The notes: generated by a model not told the origin, from the sequence alone. DNA of 64,000 bases from Streptomyces sp. CB02009 (GCF_001905825.1 NZ_LIVV01000001.1:1316379-1380378), one strand, 5' to 3'. Positions 24,856 through 34,302 are shown, counted from the stretch's first letter. Numbers and translations are program-made.

Positions 24856-25767
24856 ATGACCGGACTGTGCAACGGACGCGTCGTCGTCGTCACCGGCGCC
24901 GGGCGCGGGCTCGGCCGCGCGCACGCCCTCGCCTTCGCCGCCGAAGGCGCCAGGGTCGTCGTGAACGACCTCGGCGTCGGCCTCGACGGCACCGGCGGCG
25001 GCACGGGGCCCGCGCAGCGGGTCGTCGACGAGATCACGGCGGCGGGCGGAGAGGCGGTCGCCCACGGCGGCGACATCGCCACCACCGACGGCGCGGCCTC
25101 GCTCGTCGCCACCGCCCTCGACGCCTTCGGGCGGCTCGACACCCTCGTCAACAACGCCGGCTTCCTGCGCGACCGCATGCTGGTCAACCTCGACGAGGAC
25201 GACTGGGACGCCGTCATGCGCGTCCACCTCAAGGGCCACTTCCTGCCGCTCAAGCACGCCGCCGCGCACTGGCGCGCGGAGGCCAAGGCGGGGCGCGAGC
25301 CCGTCGCCCGCGTGATCAACACCAGTTCGGGCGCCGGGCTGTTGGGCAGCGTCGGGCAGGGCAACTACGCCGCCGCCAAGGCCGGGATCGTCGGCCTCAC
25401 GCTCGTCGCCTCCGCCGAGATGGGGCGGTACGGGGTCCAGGTCAACGCGATCGCCCCCGCGGCCCGCACCCGGATGACCGAGCAGACCTTCGCCGAGACC
25501 ATGGCCGCGCCCGGGGGAGCCGCCTTCGACGCGATGGCCCCGGAGAACGTCTCGCCCCTCGTGGTCTGGCTGGGCTCCGCGGCCTCGGCCGGCGTCACCG
25601 GCCGGGTCTTCGAGGCCGAGGCGGGCCGGATCACGGTCATGGAGGGCTGGCGGCCCGGCCCGTCGGCCGACAAGGGCGGCCGCTGGACCCCGACGGAGGC
25701 GGGCGAGACGACCCGCAAGCTCCTCGCCGTCTCGGAGCCCCCGTACCCGGTGTACGGCACGCACTGA
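24856..25767 (+). CDS. SDR oxidoreductase, 17beta-HSD4-like (Rv3548c-like)
   Basis: 303 residues. VVVTGAGRGLGRAHALAFAAEGARVVVNDLGVGLDGTGGG is typical of the peroxisomal multifunctional-enzyme (HSD17B4) type SDR domain that acts on 3-hydroxyacyl-CoA. NNAGFLRDRML and SSGAGLLGSVGQGNYAAAKAG supply the active site, and the C-terminus (GRVFEAEAGRITVMEGW) is also typical. It follows the previous SDR gene by 25 bp and is the last gene before a long low-complexity gap. Confidence 0.85.
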   Translation: MTGLCNGRVVVVTGAGRGLGRAHALAFAAEGARVVVNDLGVGLDGTGGGTGPAQRVVDEITAAGGEAVAHGGDIATTDGAASLVATALDAFGRLDTLVNNAGFLRDRMLVNLDEDDWDAVMRVHLKGHFLPLKHAAAHWRAEAKAGREPVARVINTSSGAGLLGSVGQGNYAAAKAGIVGLTLVASAEMGRYGVQVNAIAPAARTRMTEQTFAETMAAPGGAAFDAMAPENVSPLVVWLGSAASAGVTGRVFEAEAGRITVMEGWRPGPSADKGGRWTPTEAGETTRKLLAVSEPPYPVYGTH

Positions 25768-26403
25768 CCGCTCCGGTGCCGGGCGTGGCGGTGCCCCCGC
25801 GGCCGTATGGGCCCGCGCCCGCGCCCCGGGGGCGCCGGCGCCCGGCTGTGGCGGTGCCCCCGCGCCCGTGCGGGCCTGCGCCCGTGCCCCGGGCCCGCGC
25901 GCCCGCATGGGCCCGTTGCCCCACCCCCGTGCGCCCCACCCTGTGCGCCCCGCGCCCGCGTGGGCCCGTTGCACCGCCCCGTGCGCCCGACTCCGTGCGC
26001 CCCGCGCCTGTGTGGGCGCCCCACCCACCCCCGTGTGGGCAATCGTCCCGCAGGGCGGGACGGGTGGGCACACGGGACGGCGCCCTTCGCGGCGCCTCCG
26101 CGTTCTGCGCCTGGACCCGCACCACACAGGTGCCGCTCCCAGTGGTGCGGGTCCAGGCGCTGCAGCCTCTGGCGCCGGCAGGGCGCTGGTCCGTTGTGCC
26201 CACCCGTTCCGCCCCTTGCGGAACGCCTGCCCACAACGGCGGGGCCCGGGCCCACAACGGCGGGGCGCGGGCCCACAACGGGGCCCAGCTGGGGCGCCGA
26301 CCGCAACGGCCGGGCGCGGGCCCACACCGCCGGGTGCGTCGCCCGCAACGCGCTGGGCCCCAGTCGCCGGGCCCGCCCGCAGCCGAGGTGCAGCCCCGGC
26401 GAG
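25768..26403. other. Low-complexity, repeat-rich intergenic region
   Basis: About 640 bp before the hsaE operator with no supportable gene. The left third is a degenerate CGCCCGCGTGGGCCCGTTGC-like repeat. The right part has three or four copies of GCGGGCCCACAACGGCGGG (about 26236-26330). A large perfect inverted repeat lies in the middle at 26107-26160. Frames through it give only Pro/Arg/Gly-rich sequence. Confidence 0.6.
26107..26160. repeat. Perfect 19-bp inverted repeat
   Basis: GCGCCTGGACCCGCACCAC at 26107-26125 is matched exactly by its reverse complement at 26142-26160, with a 16-nt loop. It could be a terminator for the 24054-25767 operon or a remnant of a mobile element end. Confidence 0.75.
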
Positions 26404-26423
26404 GTTTCCCGCTCACCGGGAAC
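26404..26423. promoter_or_regulatory. Shared 20-bp operator, copy A (upstream of hsaE)
   Basis: GTTTCCCGCTCACCGGGAAC, a dyad with TTCCC and GGGAA arms. Near-identical copies lie before hsaA (35555-35574) and before fadD3 (47747-47766). It is 73 bp upstream of the hsaE start. An IclR-type binding site is likely. Confidence 0.72.
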
Positions 26424-26496
26424 GGGCGCTCCCTCCCGCCCCCCGCACCGTCCTAGCCTCGCCGCACAGCCCCAACCGCCCCCAGGAGGACCCGTC

Positions 26497-27279
26497 ATGC
26501 TCACGGACCGCCAGAGACACGAGGCGGCCGAGCTGCTCCGCTCCGCCGAACACGGTGTCGTGCCGATCGCCCCGCTGACCGAGGAGTTCCCCGGCATCGA
26601 CACCGAGGACGCGTACGAGATCCAGCTCGTCAACATCCGGCACCGCCTCGCGGCCGGGGCGGAGGTGCGCGGTCACAAGGTCGGCCTCTCGTCACCGGTC
26701 ATGCAGCGGATGATGGGCGTCGACGAACCGGACTACGGTCATCTGCTCCACGACATGGAGCTGCGGACCGACGTTCCCGTCCCGGTCGCCCGCTACTGCC
26801 ATCCGCGCGTCGAGGTCGAGGTCGGCTTCGTCCTCGGCGACGACCTGCCGGGCGGCACCTGCACCCCGGCGGACGTCCTCGCCGCCACCGAACGCGTCGT
26901 GCCCGCCCTGGAGCTGATCGACAGCAGGATCCGCGACTGGCGGATCACCATCGCCGACACCATCGCGGACAACGCCTCCTCCGCCGGATACGTCATCGGC
27001 GAGGGCCGGGACCCCCGCGAGCTGGACCTCAAGGCGATCGACGCCCGGCTGACCGGCGACGGCGAACTCCTCGCCGAGGGCCGCAGCGACGCCGTCCTCG
27101 GCGATCCGGCCGTCTCCGTCGCCTGGCTCGCCCGTACCGTCGCCCGCTTCGGCGTGCCCCTGAGGAAGGGGCACGTGGTCCTGCCCGGCTCGTGCACCCG
27201 GGCGGTCGACGTGACGCCAGGAGCCACCTTCACCGCCGAGTTCACCGCGCTGGGCTCGGTCTCCCTCTCGTTCATCTGA
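26497..27279 (+). CDS. hsaE: 2-hydroxyhexa-2,4-dienoate hydratase HsaE
   Basis: 260 residues of the MhpD/HsaE/fumarylacetoacetase-like family. [26 protein letters not shown] is diagnostic, followed by [18 protein letters not shown] (metal-binding Glu residues) and [21 protein letters not shown] lies before the ATG. It hydrates the dienoate released by HsaD from ring A. It is first in hsaE-hsaG-hsaF, with hsaG following after a few bases. Confidence 0.9.
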   Translation: MLTDRQRHEAAELLRSAEHGVVPIAPLTEEFPGIDTEDAYEIQLVNIRHRLAAGAEVRGHKVGLSSPVMQRMMGVDEPDYGHLLHDMELRTDVPVPVARYCHPRVEVEVGFVLGDDLPGGTCTPADVLAATERVVPALELIDSRIRDWRITIADTIADNASSAGYVIGEGRDPRELDLKAIDARLTGDGELLAEGRSDAVLGDPAVSVAWLARTVARFGVPLRKGHVVLPGSCTRAVDVTPGATFTAEFTALGSVSLSFI

Positions 27280-27286
27280 GGTGATC

Positions 27287-28201
27287 ATGACCATCAAGAA
27301 GACCAGGGCGAGCGCCGCCATCGTCGGATCCGGCAACATCGGCACCGACCTGCTCCACAAGCTGCTCCGCTCCGACCTCGTCGAACCCCGCTGGATGATC
27401 GGCGTCGACCCCGGCAGCGAGGGCCTCGCCCGCGCCGCCCGCGCCGGGCTGGAGGCCAGCCACGAGGGCGTCGACTGGCTGCTCGCGCAGGACGAGAAGC
27501 CCGACATCGTCTTCGAGGCCACCAGCGCCTACGTCCACCGGGCCAACGCCCCGCGCTACGCCGAACTCGGCATCAAGGCGGTCGACCTGACCCCGGCGGC
27601 CGTCGGCCCGGCCGTCGTACCGCCCGCCAATCTCCACGAACACCTCGACCGGCCGAACGTCAACATGATCACCTGCGGCGGACAGGCCACCATCCCCATG
27701 GTGTACGCGGTCTCGCGCGTCGTCCCCGTGCCGTACGCGGAGATCGTCGCCTCGGTGGCCTCCGGCTCGGCCGGGCCCGGCACCCGGGCGAACATCGACG
27801 AGTTCACCCGCACCACCTCACGCGGCATCGAGACCATCGGCGGCGCCGAACGCGGCAAGGCGATCATCATCCTCAACCCGGCCGAGCCGCCCGTCGTCAT
27901 GCGCGACACCGTCTTCTGCGCCATCCCGGAGGACGCCGACCGGGCCGCCATCGCACTCTCCGTCAAGGAGATCGCCGAACAGGTCGCCAGCTACGTCCCC
28001 GGCTACCGGCTGCGCGCGGAACCGCAGTTCGACGACCCCGGTCCCGAGAACGGCGGGATGGCCCGGGTCGCGATCTTCCTGGAGGTCGAGGGCGCGGGCG
28101 ACTACCTGCCGCCCTACGCCGGAAACCTCGACATCATGACCGCTGCCGCCACCAAGGTCGGCGAGGAGTTCGCCAAGGCGATCCTCGCGCCGGGCGCGTA
28201 A
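27287..28201 (+). CDS. hsaG: Acylating acetaldehyde/propionaldehyde dehydrogenase HsaG
   Basis: 304 residues. NAD-binding start [21 protein letters not shown]; catalytic Cys in [50 protein letters not shown]-terminal [16 protein letters not shown]. This is the DmpF/BphJ/HsaG family, which channels the aldehyde from HsaF directly into propionyl-CoA (steroids) or acetyl-CoA. ATG 27287 with GAGGTG just upstream is chosen over GTG 27281. Confidence 0.92.
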   Translation: MTIKKTRASAAIVGSGNIGTDLLHKLLRSDLVEPRWMIGVDPGSEGLARAARAGLEASHEGVDWLLAQDEKPDIVFEATSAYVHRANAPRYAELGIKAVDLTPAAVGPAVVPPANLHEHLDRPNVNMITCGGQATIPMVYAVSRVVPVPYAEIVASVASGSAGPGTRANIDEFTRTTSRGIETIGGAERGKAIIILNPAEPPVVMRDTVFCAIPEDADRAAIALSVKEIAEQVASYVPGYRLRAEPQFDDPGPENGGMARVAIFLEVEGAGDYLPPYAGNLDIMTAAATKVGEEFAKAILAPGA

Positions 28202-28213
28202 GGAGCACATCGC

Positions 28214-29245
28214 ATGCCCTCCACCGCATACTCGGAGACGCTCGACATCCGGATCACCGACTCCTCGCTGCGCGACGGCTCGCACGCCAAGCGGCACCAG
28301 TTCACCGCCGACGACGTACGGTCCGTCGTCGCGGCCCTCGACGACGCCGGCGTCCCGGTCATCGAGGTGACCCACGGCGACGGACTCGGCGGATCCTCGT
28401 TCAACTACGGATTCTCCAAGACCCCCGAACAGGAACTCATCAAGGTCGCGGTGGACACCGCGCAACGGGCGCGGATCGCCTTCCTGATGCTCCCCGGGCT
28501 CGGCGTCAAGGACGACATCCGGGCCGCCCACGGCAACGGCGCGGGCATCTGCCGCATCGCCACCCACTGCACCGAGGCCGACATCGCCGAGCAGCACTTC
28601 GGGCTCGCCCGGGAGATGGGCCTGGAGACCGTCGGCTTCCTGATGATGGCCCACTCCACGACACCCGAGAACCTGGCACGCCAGGGCCGTGTCATGGCCG
28701 ACGCCGGCTGCCAGTGCGTGTACGTGGTCGACTCGGCCGGCGCCATGGTCATGGACGACGTCACCGCCCGCGTCGAGGCCCTGGTGGCCGAGCTCGGCGA
28801 CGACGCCCAGGTCGGCTTCCACGGACACGAGAACCTGGCCCTCGGCACCGGCAACTCCGTCGCCGCGATCAAGGCCGGAGCCCTGCAGATCGACGGGTCC
28901 ACCCGCCGGCTCGGCGCCGGCGCGGGCAACACCGCCGTGGAGGCCCTGGTCGCCGTCTGCGCCAAGATGGGCATCCGGACCGGCATCGACGTACTGAAGA
29001 TCATCGACGCGGCCGAGGACGTGGTCCGGCCGGTCATGGACGACGAGTGCCGGCTCGACCGGCTCGCCCTGCTGATGGGCCACGCGGGCGTCTACTCCAG
29101 CTTCCTCAAGCACGCCTACCGGCAGGCCGAGCGCTACGGCGTCTCCGGCGCCGAGATCCTCCTGCGCGCGGGCGAACGACGCCTGGTCGGCGGCCAGGAG
29201 GACCAGCTCATCGACATCGCCGTGGAACTCGCCGCAGGGAACTGA
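28214..29245 (+). CDS. hsaF: 4-hydroxy-2-oxovalerate/oxohexanoate aldolase HsaF
   Basis: 343 residues of the DmpG/BphI/HsaF family: [18 protein letters not shown] (catalytic Arg/Asp region), [12 protein letters not shown], and the metal-binding [16 protein letters not shown] (His-x-His). AAGGAG precedes the ATG. It cleaves 4-hydroxy-2-oxohexanoate into pyruvate and propionaldehyde and forms a channeling complex with HsaG, encoded just upstream. Confidence 0.92.
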   Translation: MPSTAYSETLDIRITDSSLRDGSHAKRHQFTADDVRSVVAALDDAGVPVIEVTHGDGLGGSSFNYGFSKTPEQELIKVAVDTAQRARIAFLMLPGLGVKDDIRAAHGNGAGICRIATHCTEADIAEQHFGLAREMGLETVGFLMMAHSTTPENLARQGRVMADAGCQCVYVVDSAGAMVMDDVTARVEALVAELGDDAQVGFHGHENLALGTGNSVAAIKAGALQIDGSTRRLGAGAGNTAVEALVAVCAKMGIRTGIDVLKIIDAAEDVVRPVMDDECRLDRLALLMGHAGVYSSFLKHAYRQAERYGVSGAEILLRAGERRLVGGQEDQLIDIAVELAAGN

Positions 29246-29294
29246 ACCCGCCGCACAGAACCGACCCGAACCGACAGAAGGAACGAGGGACGAG

Positions 29295-30446
29295 ATGACT
29301 GCTCTCAACGACGAGGTCCGTGTCATCGAGGCGGGCAGCGTGCCCGCCCGCTTCGCCCGGGGCTGGCACTGCCTCGGCCTCGCCGACAGCTTCAAGGACG
29401 GAAACCCGCACGAGATCGAGGCGTTCGGTACCAAGCTGGTGGCCTTCCAGAGCGAGGACGACGGGCGGCTGCACGTACTGAACGCCTACTGCCCGCACAT
29501 GGGCGGCAACCTCGCGCACGGCACGGTCAAGGGAGACGCCGTCGCCTGCCCGTTCCACGACTGGCGCTGGTCCGGCGACGGCCGCTGTGCCGGCATTCCC
29601 TACGCCCGCCGGGTACCACCGCGCGCCCGCACCCGCGCGTGGACCACGCTGGAACGCAACGAGCAGCTCTTCGTCTGGAACGACCCGGAGGGCAACCCGC
29701 CGCCCGCCGGCGTCACCATTCCCGAGATCGAGGGCATCCACGGCCCGGACGCGGGCGAGTGGAGCGACTGGACCTGGAAGACCGCGCGGGTCGAGGGCTC
29801 CAACTGCCGCGAGATCGTCGACAACGTCGTGGACATGGCGCACTTCTTCTACGTCCACTACGCGTTCCCCACGTACTTCAAGAACGTCTTCGACGGGCAC
29901 GTCGCCACCCAGTACATGGAGAGCGCCCCGCGCGGCGACATGGACCTGGGCAATCTCAGTTCCCCGCTGCGCTCCGACGCCTCGTACTACGGCCCGTCCT
30001 ACATGGTCGACTACGTGTGGACCGAGGTGGCTCCCGGCGTCGAGATGGAGATGGTGCTGATCAACAGTCACTTCCCGATCAGCGCCGACAGCTTCATGCT
30101 CCAGTACGGGGCGATCGTCAAGAAGCTGCCCGGCATGACCGACGAGGAGGCCGCCGAGGCCGCCCGGAGCCTGATCGGGGGACTGGAGACCGGCTTCGAG
30201 CAGGACATCGAGATCTGGCGGAACAAGACCCGGATCGACAACCCGCTCCTCACCGAGGAGGACGGCCCGGTCTACCAGCTGCGCCGCTGGTACGAGCAGT
30301 TCTACGCCGACGCGGCCGACGTCAAGGACGAGATGACGCGGCGGTTCGAGTTCGAGATCGACACCGAGCGGGCCAACAAGGCCTGGCGCTCGGAGGTCGA
30401 GGAGAACCTGGCGCGCCGGGCGGCACAGCCGGGGACCGGAGCCTGA
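29295..30446 (+). CDS. kshA: 3-ketosteroid 9alpha-hydroxylase oxygenase KshA (Rieske)
   Basis: 383 residues. The Rieske [2Fe-2S] site is C-x-H-x17-C-x2-H: CPHMGGNLAHGT ... ACPFHDWRW. The mononuclear iron site is DNVVDMAHFFYVHYAFPTYF (Asn/Asp, His, His), with a distal Asp later (GGLETGFEQDIEIW). ARFARGWHCLGL at the N-terminus is typical of KshA. Together with the KshB reductase it hydroxylates C9 of 1,4-androstadienedione-type steroids, which with KstD opens ring B. Last large gene of hsaEGF-kshA; kshB follows after a small gene. Confidence 0.93.
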   Translation: MTALNDEVRVIEAGSVPARFARGWHCLGLADSFKDGNPHEIEAFGTKLVAFQSEDDGRLHVLNAYCPHMGGNLAHGTVKGDAVACPFHDWRWSGDGRCAGIPYARRVPPRARTRAWTTLERNEQLFVWNDPEGNPPPAGVTIPEIEGIHGPDAGEWSDWTWKTARVEGSNCREIVDNVVDMAHFFYVHYAFPTYFKNVFDGHVATQYMESAPRGDMDLGNLSSPLRSDASYYGPSYMVDYVWTEVAPGVEMEMVLINSHFPISADSFMLQYGAIVKKLPGMTDEEAAEAARSLIGGLETGFEQDIEIWRNKTRIDNPLLTEEDGPVYQLRRWYEQFYADAADVKDEMTRRFEFEIDTERANKAWRSEVEENLARRAAQPGTGA

Positions 30447-30447
30447 C

Positions 30448-30804
30448 ATGCGGCCGGTGGAGTGCGGGACCTGCGGCAACCAGGTCCTCTGCGAGAAGTT
30501 CAGCACGGCCCACACCTCCGTGCAGTGGACGGCCGAAGCGGGCGTCGTCTGCGCGGAGTTCCGCGGCCGCGTGACCGAGGGCGGCAGCAGCGCCGGGATA
30601 CGGACCTGCCGGGCGCTGCGCGCGAGCATCGACCGCGCGGTGGCGGACGGATCACTGATGGTCGAAACCCTGGACGGCGCGGTCCCGGGCGCCGTCCGCC
30701 CCGATGACGTATCCGATGACGTATCCGACGACGTGTCCCCGCACGGCGCAGCCCCGGCCCGCGTCCGCGCGGACGGTTCCGCCCTGGAGGCCGCCGATGC
30801 CTGA
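30448..30804 (+). CDS. Small zinc-ribbon-like protein between kshA and kshB
   Basis: 118 residues, starting one base after the kshA stop. The N-terminus MRPVECGTCGNQVLCEKFSTAHTSVQW has Cys6, Cys9 and Cys15; a further Cys is in GVVCAEF. This pattern could bind zinc or an Fe-S cluster. The C-terminal third is low-complexity with three DDVS repeats encoded by a 12-bp tandem repeat (30702-30737). Its 3' end overlaps kshB by eight bases. The position suggests a KshAB accessory protein, but no function is known to me. Confidence 0.65.
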   Translation: MRPVECGTCGNQVLCEKFSTAHTSVQWTAEAGVVCAEFRGRVTEGGSSAGIRTCRALRASIDRAVADGSLMVETLDGAVPGAVRPDDVSDDVSDDVSPHGAAPARVRADGSALEAADA

Positions 30805-31867
30805 GCCCGCGACCGGGGCGCGCTCCGGAGCCCGCCCCGGGGCACGCACCCACCGGCTGCGCGTCGTCGAGGTCATCGCCGAGACGGCCGACGCGCACTC
30901 CCTGGTGCTCCAGGCCCCATCGGAGAGCGCGGACCGCTTCGCCTACCGCCCCGGGCAGTTCCTCACCCTGAAGCTGCCCGGGGCGGACGGCGGGCCGGTG
31001 GCCCGCTGCTACTCCCTCGCCAGCTCGCCCGACACCGGCGAGCCTCTGAAGATCACCGTCAAACGCGTCGCCGGCGGCTACGGCTCCAACTGGGTCTGCG
31101 ACCACCTGGCGGCGGGGGACGAGCTGGAGGTACTGCCGCCGGCCGGCACCTTCACCCCGGCCTCCCTCGACGGCGACCTGCTGCTCGTCGCCGGAGGAAG
31201 CGGCATCACCCCCGTCCTCTCGATCGCCAAATCGGTCCTGGCCGGGGGCCGGGGCCGGGTGGTCCTGCTGTACGCCAACCGCGACGAGTCCTCGGTCGTC
31301 TTCCGCGACGAACTGCGGACGCTCGCCGAGGACCACCCGCACCGGCTCCTCGTGGTCCACTGGCTGGAATCGCTCCAAGGGCTGCCCACCGTGGACCGGC
31401 TCGCCGCGGCCCTCGCGCCGTACACCGGCCGGGAGGCGTTCGTCTGTGGCCCCGAGCCGCTCATGGACGCCGTCGAGCAGGCCCTGCGGTCGCTCGGCGC
31501 GCCCGGCGACCGCATCCACCGGGAGCGGTTCTTCTCCCTCGGCGCGGACGTCTTCGACACGCCGGCCGTGCCCCTCGGTGCGGCGGCCGGGGACGGCGGC
31601 ACGGCCGAGGTCGAGCTCGACGGCGTGACCCACACGGTCGCCTGGCCGTCGGCGACACCGCTCCTGGACGTGCTCCTGGCCGCGGGCGTGGACGCCCCGT
31701 TCTCCTGCCGGGAGGGCGCCTGCAGCGCCTGCACCTGCCGCGTCGTGGCGGGCGAGGTGAAGATGCTCCGCAACGACGTCCTGGACGACCAGGACATCAC
31801 CGAGGGATACGTGCTGGCCTGCCAGGCACTCCCGCTCACCGACCGGGTCGAGATCACCTACTCCTGA
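30797..31867 (+). CDS. kshB: 3-ketosteroid 9alpha-hydroxylase reductase KshB
   Basis: 356 residues from ATG 30797 (GGAGG six bases before). FAD/NAD reductase module: RPGQFLTLKLPG, RCYSLASSPDTGEPLKITVKRV (R-x-Y-S flavin motif), LLVAGGSGITPVLSIAKSVL (NADH binding), FVCGPEPLMDAVE. A plant-type [2Fe-2S] ferredoxin domain is at the C-terminus with FSCREGACSACTCRVVAGEV and a distal Cys in VLACQALPL. This matches KshB, which passes electrons from NADH to KshA. Confidence 0.93.
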   Translation: MPEPATGARSGARPGARTHRLRVVEVIAETADAHSLVLQAPSESADRFAYRPGQFLTLKLPGADGGPVARCYSLASSPDTGEPLKITVKRVAGGYGSNWVCDHLAAGDELEVLPPAGTFTPASLDGDLLLVAGGSGITPVLSIAKSVLAGGRGRVVLLYANRDESSVVFRDELRTLAEDHPHRLLVVHWLESLQGLPTVDRLAAALAPYTGREAFVCGPEPLMDAVEQALRSLGAPGDRIHRERFFSLGADVFDTPAVPLGAAAGDGGTAEVELDGVTHTVAWPSATPLLDVLLAAGVDAPFSCREGACSACTCRVVAGEVKMLRNDVLDDQDITEGYVLACQALPLTDRVEITYS

Positions 31868-31879
31868 CGAGGAACCCCC

Positions 31880-32656
31880 ATGTCCCGAATCTGCCTGGTC
31901 ACCGGAGCGGCATCCGGTATCGGCAAGGCCACCGCGGCCCTCCTCGCGCGGCAGGGCCACACCGTCATCGGCGCCGACCTCCAGGACGGCGACATACGCG
32001 CCGACCTGTCCACGGCCGAGGGCCGGGCCGCACTCGTCGCCCGGGCACGCGAGCTGACGGGCGGCCGGATCGACGCCGTGGTCTCCTGCGCGGGCGTCGC
32101 GCACTTCGACCCGCTCACCGTCAAGGTCAACCACTTCGGCGCCGTGGCCACCCTCGACGGACTGCGTCCGCTCCTCGCGGCCGGCACCGATCCGCGGGCC
32201 GTCGTCGTCGGATCCATCGACTCCGTCCACCCGACGGACCCCGCGATCGTGGACGCCGCGCTCGCCGGGGACGAGACGGCGGCGGTGGCCGCCGCCCGGA
32301 CGGCCGTCGACCGCGGCGAGGGGCATCTCGTCTACTCCTCCTCCAAGGCGGCGGTCTCCCGCTGGATCCGTCGCGCCGCCGCCACCGACGACTGGGCCGG
32401 CGCGGGCATCCCGCTCAACGCCGTCGCCCCCGGCGTGGTCGTCACGCCCCTGACCCGGCCGCTCCTCGACGACCCGGGGATGCGGGCGCTCGTCGAGCGG
32501 AGCGTGCCGATGCCGCTGCACGGCCACGCCCGCCCCGAGCAGGTCGCCCCGCTCCTCGCGTGGCTGACCTCGCCCGAGAACACTCTCGTGACCGGGCAGG
32601 TCGTCTTCGCCGACGGCGGCGCGGACGCGGTCCTGCGCGGCGACAGCACCTGGTGA
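31880..32656 (+). CDS. SDR, 3alpha-hydroxysteroid dehydrogenase/carbonyl reductase type
   Basis: 258 residues. CLVTGAASGIGKATAALLARQGHTVIGADLQ, then SCAGVAHFDPLTVKVNHFGAVATL, and the active site VVVGSIDSVHPTD...LVYSSSKAAVSRWIRRAA (Tyr-x3-Lys). The short core and the VNHFG segment resemble the 3alpha-HSD/carbonyl reductase group of steroid-degrading bacteria. It could oxidise 3alpha-hydroxysteroids to 3-ketones upstream of KstD and KshAB. It ends directly before a repeat-rich stretch (32657-32790) with hexameric GTACCC repeats. Confidence 0.8.
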   Translation: MSRICLVTGAASGIGKATAALLARQGHTVIGADLQDGDIRADLSTAEGRAALVARARELTGGRIDAVVSCAGVAHFDPLTVKVNHFGAVATLDGLRPLLAAGTDPRAVVVGSIDSVHPTDPAIVDAALAGDETAAVAAARTAVDRGEGHLVYSSSKAAVSRWIRRAAATDDWAGAGIPLNAVAPGVVVTPLTRPLLDDPGMRALVERSVPMPLHGHARPEQVAPLLAWLTSPENTLVTGQVVFADGGADAVLRGDSTW

Positions 32657-32802
32657 CGCCCGACACGTGGTCATGCCGGACACCTGGTGACGCCGACACC
32701 CGCGCCCGCGCCCTCAGACGTAGCGGCGCCCGCGCCCGCAGCCGCACCCCCACCGGCGCCCGCAGCCGTACCCGTACCCGTACCCGTACCGAGGAGACGA
32801 CC

Positions 32803-33249
32803 ATGAAGCCCCGCACGCTCGAACGCTCCGCCGTGCTCGCCGCCACGCCCGACGCCGTGTGGGCGGTCATCGGTGACTTCGCCACCCTCGCCGACTGGCA
32901 CCCGCAGCTGCCGCCGTCCCGTGCGGAGGAGGACGGCGACCCCGAAGTCCCCGGCACCGTGCGGGTCTTCGCGGTCGAGGGCACGGTCGTGGCCCGGGAG
33001 CGGCTGCTCGACCACGACGCGGACGCCCGCTCGTACCGCTACACCCTCCTCGACCCCCTCGTGCTCCCGGTCCACGACTACGTGGCGACGCTCGCCGTGC
33101 GTCCGCACCCCGACGGGTCCGAGGTGACGTGGTCGGCCGTCTACCGGAGCGAGGACGACGTGGCGGCCCAGGTGGAGTCGCTCTTCGGAGACGGCACCTA
33201 CGGCACGGGCCTCGCCGCCCTGCGGGCCCGCCTCACATCCAGTCGCTGA
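32803..33249 (+). CDS. SRPBCC (START-like) lipid/ligand-binding protein
   Basis: 148 residues, with GAGGAGACGACC before ATG. The polyketide-cyclase/START-like fold is visible: TLERSAVLAATPDAVWAVIGDFATLADWHPQLPPS, VRVFAVEGTVVARERLLDHDADARSYRYTLLD, and a C-terminal helix FGDGTYGTGLAALRARL. It has no catalytic signature; possible roles are binding a steroid or helping a hydroxylase. Its last 17 bases overlap the end of the convergent IclR gene. Confidence 0.8.
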   Translation: MKPRTLERSAVLAATPDAVWAVIGDFATLADWHPQLPPSRAEEDGDPEVPGTVRVFAVEGTVVARERLLDHDADARSYRYTLLDPLVLPVHDYVATLAVRPHPDGSEVTWSAVYRSEDDVAAQVESLFGDGTYGTGLAALRARLTSSR

Positions 33250-34123
33250 AGCGCAGCCAGGTCATCATGTGGTCCATCGAGGGCTGCGGAGCCTCCGGGG
33301 CGTCCAGCCCGCCGACCGTCTGACCCCGCTTCTCCGACTGCCGCCCCGGCCCGAAAAGCGACTGCCACACCGACCGTGCGCAGCCGCGCACGGCCGGGGC
33401 GAGCCGTTCCATCTCCCGGTGGACACCGTGGCCGCACACCGAGATCGCGGCGACGGCCCGGCCGGCGCCGCGCAGGGGAGCGGCCACGCAGAAGACCCCC
33501 CGGTACCCCTCCTCGTGGTCGAATGCCACGCCGCGCTCCCTCGTCGCCGCCAGCTCACGCCGGAACGACTCGGGCCGGGTGAGGGTGCGCGGCGTGCGCG
33601 GCCGCAGCCCGTCCCGTATCACCTGCTCCACCAGCGGGCCGTCGCTGAAGGCCAGGATCGCCTTGCCCGAGGCCGTGCAGTACGCCGGCTGCCGCCCGCC
33701 CATGCGCGACGGGACGACGGAGTCGTCCGCCCCGCCGATCCGCTCCAGGTAGACGACCTCGGAGCCGTCGAGCACGGTGAGGTGCACCAGGTGCCCCGTG
33801 GACTCGTGCAGCGCGTGCAGATGCGGCAGGGCCGCCCGGCGCAGCCGGTTGTGGTGCGAGGCCATCGCGCCGAGCTCCAGCATGCCCATGCCCAGCCGGT
33901 AGTCGCGGCCCTCGCGCTCCAGCCAGCGCAACTGCACCAGCTGATCGAGAATGCGGTGCGCGGAGGACCGCCGGATGCCCGACCGTTGCACGACGTCGGT
34001 CAGCGTCAGCCGTGGTCCCGCGCTCTCGAAGGCGCTCAGCACCTTCGCGGCCTTCTCCAGCAGGGACAGCGGCGGCATCCCGGCCTCGACGGACTCGACG
34101 GCTTCGAACGCACTGGTCGTCAT
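33233..34123 (-). CDS. IclR-family transcriptional regulator of the steroid island
   Basis: About 296 residues from ATG 34121-34123, with GGGAGG before it. N-terminal winged HTH: SLLEKAAKVLSAFESAGPRLTLTDVVQRSGIRRSSAHRILDQLVQLRWLEREG. C-terminal IclR effector domain: HLTVLDGSEVVYLERIGG, YCTASGKAILAF, RERGVAFDHEEGYRGVFCVAAPLRG. The C-terminal tail of about 45 residues (GRQSEKRGQTVGGLDAPEAPQPSMDHMMTW) is longer than usual. It is divergent from the flavin monooxygenase gene at 34303, and dyads lie between them. It is the best candidate to bind the 20-bp operator found before hsaE, hsaA and fadD3. Confidence 0.88.
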   Translation of the reverse strand: MTTSAFEAVESVEAGMPPLSLLEKAAKVLSAFESAGPRLTLTDVVQRSGIRRSSAHRILDQLVQLRWLEREGRDYRLGMGMLELGAMASHHNRLRRAALPHLHALHESTGHLVHLTVLDGSEVVYLERIGGADDSVVPSRMGGRQPAYCTASGKAILAFSDGPLVEQVIRDGLRPRTPRTLTRPESFRRELAATRERGVAFDHEEGYRGVFCVAAPLRGAGRAVAAISVCGHGVHREMERLAPAVRGCARSVWQSLFGPGRQSEKRGQTVGGLDAPEAPQPSMDHMMTWLRFSDWM

Positions 34124-34172
34124 CGGCACCTCCCACACGGGCAGCCCGGCCGATGCCTCCGGCCGGGCCCGT

Positions 34173-34196
34173 AATCTCCGGTATTGCGTGGAGATT
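34173..34196. promoter_or_regulatory. Inverted repeat near the IclR promoter
   Basis: AATCTCC (34173-34179) and GGAGATT (34190-34196), a perfect 7-bp repeat with a 10-nt spacer, 50 bp upstream of the IclR start. Confidence 0.45.
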
Positions 34197-34227
34197 GTCA
34201 GAGGATGACAGGTGCTGGGAAGAGGCA

Positions 34228-34242
34228 GTTCCGTCTCGGAAC
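34228..34242. promoter_or_regulatory. Dyad GTTCCG-TCT-CGGAAC
   Basis: A perfect 6-bp inverted repeat with a 3-nt spacer, 60 bp before the monooxygenase start. IclR-family operators often have such TTCC/GGAA arms. The spacing differs from that of the 20-bp operator shared elsewhere in the island. Confidence 0.5.
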
Positions 34243-34302
34243 AGTAACGCGTAGGTTGCCTGTCGTCACCGCACGACGAGACCGGAACCGCGAGGCACGC
34301 CC

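Noticed and set aside
25807..26496. Extension of hsaE upstream into the low-complexity region
   Set aside because: The frame is open but gives Pro/Arg/Cys-rich repeats; a clear AGGAGGA site supports ATG 26497.
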